A stretch of 64,000 bases of DNA. Source: Mactra quadrangularis. Lineage: Eukaryota > Mollusca > Bivalvia > Venerida > Mactridae. The notes beneath the pieces are model-generated. The model had not been told where the DNA came from. It saw nothing but the letters and a program-made list of their open reading frames with translations, and ran no database searches. Shown here in pieces: positions 58,101-64,000 of this stretch. Location of the stretch: positions 2,480,001 to 2,544,000 of the forward strand of contig CM046304.1 of NCBI GenBank assembly GCA_025267735.1, in the 5' to 3' direction. The position numbers and the translations under genes were made by a program. How positions within the stretch are numbered: position 1 is the first letter of the stretch; the number at the start of each line of letters is the position of its first letter.

Positions 58101-61100
58101 TGTTTCAGTTTCTGGTACAGTATGGTCGGTACGACTATAGGATATCTAAATGTCTATCTTAGACAGAATATATCAACTACACCTGTCGATACAATTGTAT
58201 GGTCACTGAACGGTAACCAACAGCAACAATGGTTACAGGGACGATTCCATGTGAACTCACGAACTGGATTTCAGGTATGTATATGGGCTTACTGAATTAC
58301 TTCTTGTAATGATGTCTTGGTATAATCTCTTGGTACTTACTTCTTCACATTATGGGGAGAAGGATTGTATGCAGCTGGATAGCTCAGTCTGGAGAGCACT
58401 TGCCTTGTATGCCAGGTTTCCTGAGTTCAAGACTGGGTCAGGCTGCATATTTTTCTTACCCCGTGACAAAAATTTGATTCTGTATGTCTTGGTTTGTTTA
58501 CCATCTATCAATGCTTCTTTATTAACCTTTAGCCTGTAAAATTTTAATAATGAACTTGTCATTTTTAACTTTAGGGCACTCCATTTGAATTTTAAAAAAA
58601 GCGAGTATGTTTGCTACGGATATTGCCTTTTGATTCTGTTCTGACATCCAATTTTACTTGTTTGACAGATTCTGTGGAAGGGTCAGAATTTGATTCTGGT
58701 GCCGTTCCGACAGCCCAATCGAGCAGGCCCATTAGTTATGTTGCATGCAAATAACACAAATGCTTAAACAAGCTAGACAAAAGTATGCCCTGCCAGGCGG
58801 GGAATTGAATCTTTGATCACTTGATCAGTAGCCTTTCTTATTTAAAATAAATAAGTATAAATAAAATTTGATCAGTAGCCTTTCTTATTTAAAATAAATA
58901 AGTATAAATAAAATTTGATCAGTAGCCTTTCTTATTTAAAATTGATAAGTATAAATAAAATTTGATCAGTAGCCTTTCTTATTTAAAATAGAAAAGTATA
59001 AATAAAATTTGATCTGAGTAGCCTTTCTTATTTAAAATAAATAAGTATAAATAAACTTATATTATAGATTATAATAGAAGGTGTAAGAGGAAATGGTGTC
59101 ACTGGTGATATAGCTATAGATGATATAACAACAAGTGCCAGTAACTGTGCTTGTAAGTATATTTATATTGTATATAACAGCCATCCATAGTCTCATACTG
59201 GTGTTTGAAGGTGTGGCTACAATTTAAAATACAGTAAAGTTACGAATAAAGACTGACCTGGTTATTGCAGTTAGTGAGATTTTTAATTTTTAAGTTACAA
59301 ATACTTAAACTAAAAAGAAAATGGTTTCTTTATAAACATTCGCCTTAATGACCATAGAATTAAAAAGTATTTTCTGTGTGGAGCTAAATCCCCAATAGGT
59401 GTGATGAGTAGTATGTCTCAGTAGCATTGTCTTAAACTCCTTTTCTGGGGTTAAGTCACACATAGCTACTTTATTGCTACTTTAATGTGCCAGTCTTTCA
59501 TTAAAGGCAAATTAGGGACTTATCTTAAGTAACTTTTTTGCAAATCATTTAATTTGTTTCAAAATCAAGCTAAGTATTTAAAGGGTAAAGAACTATCTAA
59601 ATTTCATCACTTCTGTTAATATCTTTATTTACAAGAAAGATATTAGATGAAATATTTGTTATCCCTACATAGGACTTCAATGATAAAATCCGAGGATTTC
59701 AACTATAAGGACCTACTTACCAATTGGATTGCTTCAGATTTTATCAGGGAAAGATTACTGACTAAAATCCTTAATTACCACTGCATTGAGTTTGACATCA
59801 TCTGCAATTTGTAATAGAAATTAGAATGGTCTCTATGATACAATTTTTACTATGTATAATATTTTATGAATATTATTTACAGTAACCCCTAGCAACGCTG
59901 TATATTCATCGACAACAACTGTACAAACAACAGCACCAACTACAAAAGTTACCATGCCTACAACTACTCATCTTAAAACCAATACCGTGACTTGTAACTT
60001 TGATTATGACTACTGTGGATGGATACAATTAAAAAACGATCAATTTGATTGGACGAGACAGAAAGGTGGTACTATACTACCAGGAACTGGACCCTCGGGT
60101 GATCATACATCAGGAAGTTCTGGAAGTAAGAGAAATATACTTTTTTTTTTAACGTCGTATGCAACACAAATATAGGCAGGGCTCAAATTTAAACTCGCAT
60201 ACTCGCAAAATGCGAGTAGAATTTGAAAAAATGTGAGTTACTTGTATTTCAACTTGCAAATTTTCGCGAGTTGAAATCGCCGCAAAAATTTTAATGTCTA
60301 AACTAATGAGGTTCAAACAACATTGAAACGGCCAGCTAGATGGATTGTACGGTCTGTCGCTCTACTTACCTGTATTCATAGTGTATTATAGAACTCTGTT
60401 GTTTTATATTGCATATATGAACAGTTAAAAAATTAGTTATACTATTACATTGCTGGTGCTATTTAATTTTGCGAGTTGAAATGAAATCAACTTGCAAAAA
60501 TTGGCAGGTTCAATTTTTTGTTAAGTTTGAGCACTGTATAGGTCATATATACCACGGCCAGCTCTTCCTAATATAGGTTTCCTGGACACTTTTCTATCAC
60601 CAGTACTAACTTACCCTACCTTGAGGCCGACTACTCATGTATTGGGTATGACCTGCCGGGACCGGATTTCAAACCCGCAATCTCCGAATTCGAAGTTAGG
60701 CATGCTAACCACTACGCCACGACCGTGGCTTAAAGAGAAATACATAAATTTTATCATTCTTTATGGGTAGAATTCCTATAATGACAGTTTACAGTAAATT
60801 GTTTTTGAAAAACATTATAACTGATAACAAAACATTAAATGGTTCATTTATGCCATCATTTTAATCATTTTTCATGGATTAGGTTTAGCAAACAACATTC
60901 TGCTGCAAAATAATTGATAAATTCTTTAAAAGAAAGTAAGTTATTATCTCCCTTTCATATGAAAATTGTGTTTGTAATTGTTCAAAATTACTTCCTGAAA
61001 GAAAATTAGAAGTGCCCCGAGCGGGGTTTCGAACCAAGGACCTTTCAATTCTTAAGCATGCCTCTTACCACTGGACCACTGCTCCTATGTTGGATCGGAT

Positions 61101-64000
61101 CATAATTTTTATCTTTAGGCTAAAAAATCATGAATTTAACTCATACTATTTTAGTCGGATTTTTCATTGACACACAGGCTGTCAGTCGGGCGGGCGTCAA
61201 GTTTTCAATTGAGCATATTATCTCTGCCATTTATTGCCAGATCTTTATACTTCATACAATGATAACATACCATGTGATGAACAGAATTAGAAAGTAACCA
61301 CAACTCTACCTGGCTGTATTATGAATTATTTCCCTTTGTAAATTTGTGTTAAAGTTTTTAAATCCGGCTTTAATGTAGTTTCCACATTACATTTCTTGTT
61401 TTCTTACAGCTGGTTATTACATTTACACTGCTGCCTCGGTACGTTATGCCAATCAAACTGGTAGACTACAGAGTCCTTCTATCAGCCCCAACGGACAAGC
61501 ACAATGTTTAACATTCTGGTATCATATGTATGGACCTAACATTGGTAAACTTAACTTATATGTAAAGAAGGTCGGTAACCTTGGCAACCCAATATGGACA
61601 CGCTCTGGTACACAAGGTAACCAATGGAAGTCAGCCAGTGTGACGTTACCAAGCACTGGAAGATATGCTGTGAGTATCTCTTTGTTTTATACTGTTTCCA
61701 AAAAATGTATTTTTGTATCATTTGAGTATCCCATGGGCTCTAGGGTTTTGTGATAGTATATTTATTGGATAAATGGTACTAGTTTTTGATAGAGGATAAA
61801 ATATATAAACAGAAAATGCTAGTTGTTTTTAGTGTATGTTTGATTTTTATCCGAACAAGTGAGCTCAGAAATCATATTTCTTAAGTCTTGCACAAGTGAA
61901 AATGTCATTTTCTGACCTCACAAGTTAAAAATTGGTCTTATTGAATATTCCAATATTGACACATATATTCTGGTTTTTTTCATGCATTTTTTGTGTGTTC
62001 TATTAGACATATTTTTACACAAATGTGACATGAAATCATGGGCGTGCTCGATTGGGCTGTCGGAACTGTGCCAGAATCAAATTCCGACTCTTCCACAGAA
62101 TCTACCAAACGAGTGAAATTGGATGTCGGAACTGAATCAAAAGGCAAAATCCGTAGGGAATATACTCGGTTCTTACTTTATTTATAGAAATATAGTTAAA
62201 TTGTATAAAAGTATAATTTTAACAATATTCGCTTTCAAACACCAAACTCACCTGTTTGCAGTGATGCCGCCGCCATTTTGGGTATGAATTAACTGTGACC
62301 GTTTCCGTTCACACCATCTAATTCGATGGAATGGGTAGAACGCTGCCAGAACACAGTTCCAACGCACTTGATTGGAGTTCTCCCAGTTCTAACAGTCTGA
62401 ATTTCCAATCGAGCATGCCCCATTTCTCTGGTTCATTATACGATTTTATATTTTCATAAAAAAACACCACATTTTTTCCTAATGCATGAAATATGTAGTA
62501 GATTTTGTTTAATTTCTGTATACATGTAGTTATTTTGTGGTAGATTGATAAAAGAGGAGGAGAACATCATAATACATAAATATGAAGTAAGAATTGATCG
62601 AAAGTAGTAAAATATAATTTCATTACTATTTATTACAGTTGGTACTTGAAGCCATCAATGGTTACGGTTTCCGTGGTGATATGGCTGTTGATGACATGTC
62701 ATTACAACCATGTAGTGGAGTTAGTCCTACATCAACGACTGGCTCTGGTAACCTAGCAACCAGAAAGTGTACATTTGAACAACCTAGTATATGTGGATAT
62801 ACACAAGATAGAACGGATCAATTTGATTGGACAAGAAAGTCAAGTGCCACCACAACAACCGGAACTGGTCCATCAAGAGATCATACATATGGAACAACTG
62901 GAGGTAAATTGTCATTCGGAACTCCTCCGCCATTCCCTACGAATAACCTCCGACATATTTAGGTGTCATTTTGAAACTACTATTGCTGAAGTAAACAAAT
63001 ACATGATTGTTTAGGCGATGAGTGATGTTTCCTTTTTAGTCTGTAAATTTAAACAACACAGTTCAATGATATCGCTGAACAGTATTTGGTTCAATATATA
63101 ACATAGAGTTATGTTTTGACAAAGATCTTTGTGTATACTACAAGAACTATTTTGCATAACTGTTACGCGCTTCCCCTGTGCTTCGCCTGGCATATAATAA
63201 AAACCCAAGCTGCCAAAGTAGACTCCAACGAATCCTTCTGGGATTATTCATTCATGAAAGGTCGAGGTGTTTCGATTGATAAATTTGCGTGCAATACTAT
63301 AAATTTGACTAATGGGAGGTAACTCATGTAGGCTTATGTTTGACAAAGGGAGATAATTTTTGTATTTTCATTAGATGTTTAAAAAATATTATTAGTTTTA
63401 TTGAAATGAGATAACAAACAGTTAAGTTTCACTATTAGGACGATGTTATTAGCATAATGGTTTAAAATAATCTCAAATGTAGCATTTGGGGCCTTAAGTT
63501 GTCGAAAATTGGATGATTTTGCAATAACCAAGATGTGATTTAGTCTTTAGTCTACAAAATGTTCAGACAACTAAACAATAGACCTTATACTGAACTCGAA
63601 TTTATGGGTTTTCCATTTATTCACACGCCTGTACGAAGTGTTTTACACATTATTGCTGAAAAGCACAAAACACAGATAAAATCCTGTTGTTCTTTGTACA
63701 CACATTTTCATCGTTACAGTATAAGTTTTTGTTGGTAAGGCAGGGAACAACTTGACTATTTGAATTTCAGATTTAGTGTATTTTCTTTGGCGACTGAGAA
63801 GAAGCATTTCATATTCAATCTTAACTGACTGTTATATATTTTAGGACACTATATGTATATAGAGACATCAGCACCAAGAAAACAAGGTGACAAAGCCAGG
63901 CTTATATCACCACCATATCAAGACAATACTGATGTATGTGTACAATTTTGGTATCACATGTATGGACAATCCGTTGGTTCTCTAAATGTTTATGCTCAGG
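52102..64000 (+). CDS. Secreted multi-MAM-domain protein (5' part; runs off the right edge)
   Basis: MAM domains are extracellular adhesion modules found in meprins, receptor phosphatases and many invertebrate secreted proteins. Exons: 52102-52147, 52895-53056, 53649-53908, 54800-54890, 55318-55494, 56427-56683, 57216-57444, 58006-58274, 59068-59152, 59883-60125, 61410-61669, 62639-62903 and 63845 to the edge, all in frame (about 833 residues so far). Signal peptide [15 protein letters not shown] at the start. Five MAM domains at about residues 25-184, 197-354, 358-524, 562-718 and 738 onward. Each has CNF/CDF/CTFE..C, DFDW or QFDW, TGP..DHT, GYY/GHY, C-L-F-W/Y-Y-MYG and a closing GD.A.DD motif. 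A Thr/Ser-rich, mucin-like linker (about 528-558) precedes MAM4. The C-terminus, and so any GPI anchor, membrane segment or catalytic domain, lies outside the window. Confidence 0.93.
52213..52460 (+). repeat. Two-copy tandem duplication in MAM gene intron 1
   Basis: A segment of about 130 bp (TGTCTTTATTTTTGACTGCAG ... GTTATGTAATTTTTGTTTCTTG ... TTCTAAGGTTCTA) occurs twice, diverged. Each copy has an acceptor-like CAG/ACAG followed by TGGCAA, but no usable open frame. Confidence 0.6.
52895..53056 (+). CDS. MAM gene exon 2 (MAM1, N part)
   Basis: [19 protein letters not shown] ... [20 protein letters not shown] ... NDHTTNSS. Contains the first two conserved cysteines. Phase 1 in, phase 1 out. 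Confidence 0.93.
53155..53302 (+). repeat. Intronic sequence shared with MAM intron 5, copy 1
   Basis: AACAGATCATTTTAAGAACAAG, CACTATATCTC, ATTGTTGGTTGC and CACTTAATTTCGTAGACTGTA occur in the same order at 55526-55669, in the equivalent intron of the next MAM domain. Confidence 0.7.
53649..53908 (+). CDS. MAM gene exon 3 (MAM1, middle part)
   Basis: [20 protein letters not shown] ... [20 protein letters not shown] ... with the third cysteine and [19 protein letters not shown]. Phase 1 in, phase 0 out. Confidence 0.95.
54485..54612. repeat. Three spaced hairpin motifs (GCACGATTTTCTCGTGC)
   Basis: CACGATTTCCTCGTG, CACGATTTTCTCGTG and GCACGATTTTCTCGTGC recur at 50-60-bp spacing in MAM intron 3, each with 6-7-bp inverted arms. 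Confidence 0.7.
54800..54890 (+). CDS. MAM gene exon 4 (MAM1, C part)
   Basis: [19 protein letters not shown] followed by [11 protein letters not shown], with the closing cysteine. Phase 0 in, phase 1 out. Confidence 0.95.
55318..55494 (+). CDS. MAM gene exon 5 (MAM2, N part)
   Basis: [36 protein letters not shown] and [14 protein letters not shown]. Phase 1 in and out. Confidence 0.95.
55526..55669 (+). repeat. Intronic sequence shared with MAM intron 2, copy 2
   Basis: AACAGATCGTTAAAAGAACAAG, CACTATATCTTG, ATTGTTGGTTGCC and CACTTAATTTGTAGACTGTA; see copy 1. Either a dispersed element or a relic of domain duplication. Confidence 0.7.
55954..56203 (+). repeat. Inverted repeat pair, left arm (MAM intron 5)
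   Basis: About 250 bp starting with AAGGAACTTTAGTCAGTTATG and containing AAAATCTGAAGCAATCCAAT. The reverse complement is at 59524-59772 with high similarity throughout. Confidence 0.85.
56342..56406. mobile_element. Family G MITE, half copy
   Basis: Right arm only: GAGTATTTAAATCAGTGGGG ... CACTGACAGTTGAATAAAAT, ending 21 bp before MAM exon 6. Confidence 0.7.
56427..56683 (+). CDS. MAM gene exon 6 (MAM2, middle part)
   Basis: [60 protein letters not shown]. Phase 1 in, 0 out. A family G palindrome fragment lies directly before the acceptor. Confidence 0.95.
57006..57195. mobile_element. Family G palindromic MITE, copy 7
   Basis: CAAATTGTCAGTGGTGTATAC ... GATTTAAATTCTTG and inverted AGTATTTAAATCAGTGGGGTT ... 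CACTGACAGTTGAATAGA; ends 21 bp before MAM exon 7. Confidence 0.85.
57216..57444 (+). CDS. MAM gene exon 7 (MAM2 C part fused to MAM3 N part)
   Basis: [20 protein letters not shown] ends MAM2, and [20 protein letters not shown] ... [11 protein letters not shown] ... [14 protein letters not shown] begins MAM3, with no intron between. Phase 0 in, 1 out. Confidence 0.95.
58006..58274 (+). CDS. MAM gene exon 8 (MAM3, middle part)
   Basis: [58 protein letters not shown]. Phase 1 in, 0 out. MYG of the other copies is MVG here. Confidence 0.93.
58354..58450 (+). mobile_element. tRNA-like SINE head
   Basis: GCAGCTGGATAGCTCAGTCT + GGAGAGCACTTGCC (A box) and CTGAGTTCAAGACTGGGTC (B box). Lacks a convincing acceptor stem, so probably SINE-derived rather than a working tRNA gene. 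Confidence 0.55.
58600..58731 (-). mobile_element. Half copy of the GGGCGTGCTCGATTGG MITE
   Basis: Reverse-complement match to the left half of 62040-62421, ending CCCAATCGAGCAGGCCC. Confidence 0.7.
58812..59055 (+). repeat. Tandem repeat, about 48-bp unit x5
   Basis: Five copies of TTGATCAGTAGCCTTTCTTA followed by TTTAAAATAAATAAGTATAAATAAAA-type sequence, ending just before MAM exon 9. The first unit abuts SINE-like text. Confidence 0.9.
59068..59152 (+). CDS. MAM gene exon 9 (MAM3, C part)
   Basis: [19 protein letters not shown] then ITTSASNCA. Phase 0 in, 1 out. The acceptor ATTATAG is AT-rich and follows a 48-bp tandem array within 15 nt. Confidence 0.9.
59524..59772 (-). repeat. Inverted repeat pair, right arm (MAM intron 9)
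   Basis: Reverse-complement copy of 55954-56203, ending ATTGGATTGCTTCAGATTTT ... GACTAAAATCCTT. Confidence 0.85.
59883..60125 (+). CDS. MAM gene exon 10 (Thr-rich linker and MAM4 N part)
   Basis: Begins with a Thr/Ser-rich stretch ([20 protein letters not shown]), probably O-glycosylated, then [20 protein letters not shown] and [14 protein letters not shown]. Phase 1 in and out. Confidence 0.93.
60177..60537 (-). mobile_element. Family A MITE, copy 2
   Basis: Ends CAGGGCTCAAATTTA and AAGTTTGAGCACTGTA (diverged inverted repeats); the interior CTCGCAAAATGCGAGT matches 4029-4437 in reverse. Confidence 0.8.
60538..60735 (-). mobile_element. Second SINE family, - orientation, copy 2
   Basis: AGGTCATATATACCACGGCC ... 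TCTCCGAATTCGAAGTTAGG ... CATGCTAACCACTACGCCAC; matches 31930-32125. Inserted directly next to the family A MITE. Confidence 0.75.
61013..61087 (-). mobile_element. tRNA-like sequence, - strand
   Basis: On the minus strand: GGAGCAGTGGTCCAGTGGTA (A box region) and CCTTGGTTCGAAACCCCGC (good B box). The 5' and 3' ends do not pair as an acceptor stem, so a tRNA relic or SINE head is more likely than a working tRNA gene. Confidence 0.5.
61186..61394 (+). repeat. Dispersed repeat J, copy 3
   Basis: GGGCGGGCGTCAAGTTTTC ... TAGTTTCCACATTACAT; matches 7280-7522 in the same orientation and ends just before MAM exon 11. Confidence 0.8.
61410..61669 (+). CDS. MAM gene exon 11 (MAM4, middle part)
   Basis: [60 protein letters not shown]. 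Phase 1 in, 0 out. Dispersed repeat J ends 15 nt before this exon. Confidence 0.95.
62040..62421. mobile_element. MITE with GGGCGTGCTCGATTGG ends
   Basis: Left GGGCGTGCTCGATTGG and right CCAATCGAGCATGCCCC are inverted; about 382 bp, no coding frame, in MAM intron 11. Confidence 0.8.
62639..62903 (+). CDS. MAM gene exon 12 (MAM4 C part fused to MAM5 N part)
   Basis: [20 protein letters not shown] closes MAM4; [26 protein letters not shown] and [14 protein letters not shown] open MAM5. Same fused layout as exon 7. Phase 0 in, 1 out. Confidence 0.95.
62904..63844. other. MAM gene intron 12
   Basis: No coding exon. A fragment of the family F interior (GGCGATGAGTGATGTTTC) occurs at about 63013. 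Remainder is AT-rich without recognised content. Confidence 0.5.
63845..64000 (+). CDS. MAM gene exon 13 (MAM5, middle part, cut by window end)
   Basis: [40 protein letters not shown], truncated at the right edge. Confidence 0.93.

Noticed and set aside
58354..58450. Functional tRNA gene on the plus strand
   Set aside because: tRNA-like head without a convincing full cloverleaf; SINE origin is more likely.
61013..61087. Functional tRNA gene on the minus strand
   Set aside because: A and B boxes are good but the acceptor stem does not pair; kept only as a tRNA-like relic.

Overview
This window is eukaryotic nuclear DNA. Its genes are split by many short AT-rich introns with GT-AG borders, and the spaces between exons are packed with short palindromic (MITE-like) elements and tRNA-derived SINEs. 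Gene content (an ELOVL4-type fatty-acid elongase, a Pur-alpha-type protein, a secreted multi-MAM protein), low GC and the repeat style suggest a lophotrochozoan, probably a bivalve mollusc. The species assignment is inference; no database could be searched.

Layout. (1) 5.3-13.9 kb, + strand: an ELOVL4-like very-long-chain fatty-acid elongase. All coding exons were placed by joining open frames at splice sites. Its sixth coding exon is present twice (12.0 and 12.2 kb), in phase and separated by a 74-nt intron, so the two copies are probably used as alternatives. A roughly 230-bp piece of 28S rRNA sits in its last intron. (2) 24.9-41.6 kb, - strand: a PURA-type single-stranded nucleic-acid-binding protein of 247 residues in eight coding exons. 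Each of its three PUR repeats is built from two exons with the same intron phases. It converges tail to tail with the elongase gene across 8 kb of repeat-rich DNA. (3) About 41.9-48.1 kb, + strand: an uncharacterised gene, divergent from PURA, encoding a hydrophilic protein with a Ser/Arg-rich stretch, a small Cys/His cluster and a proline-rich segment. Its start exon is only a candidate, and some possible extra 3' exons lie at 49.2-50.5 kb. (4) 52.1 kb to the window end, + strand: a secreted protein with a signal peptide and at least five MAM domains, running off the right edge.

The genes show no sign of acting in one pathway; this is an ordinary stretch of animal chromosome. The most unusual features are the duplicated elongase exon, the regular exon-phase patterns that record internal duplication in PURA and the MAM gene, an inverted repeat pair flanking exons of the MAM gene, and the density and nesting of several palindromic repeat families, some sharing terminal sequences.

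Reading frames and splice sites were read by eye. Untranslated exons, promoters and polyadenylation sites are weakly supported without transcript data.
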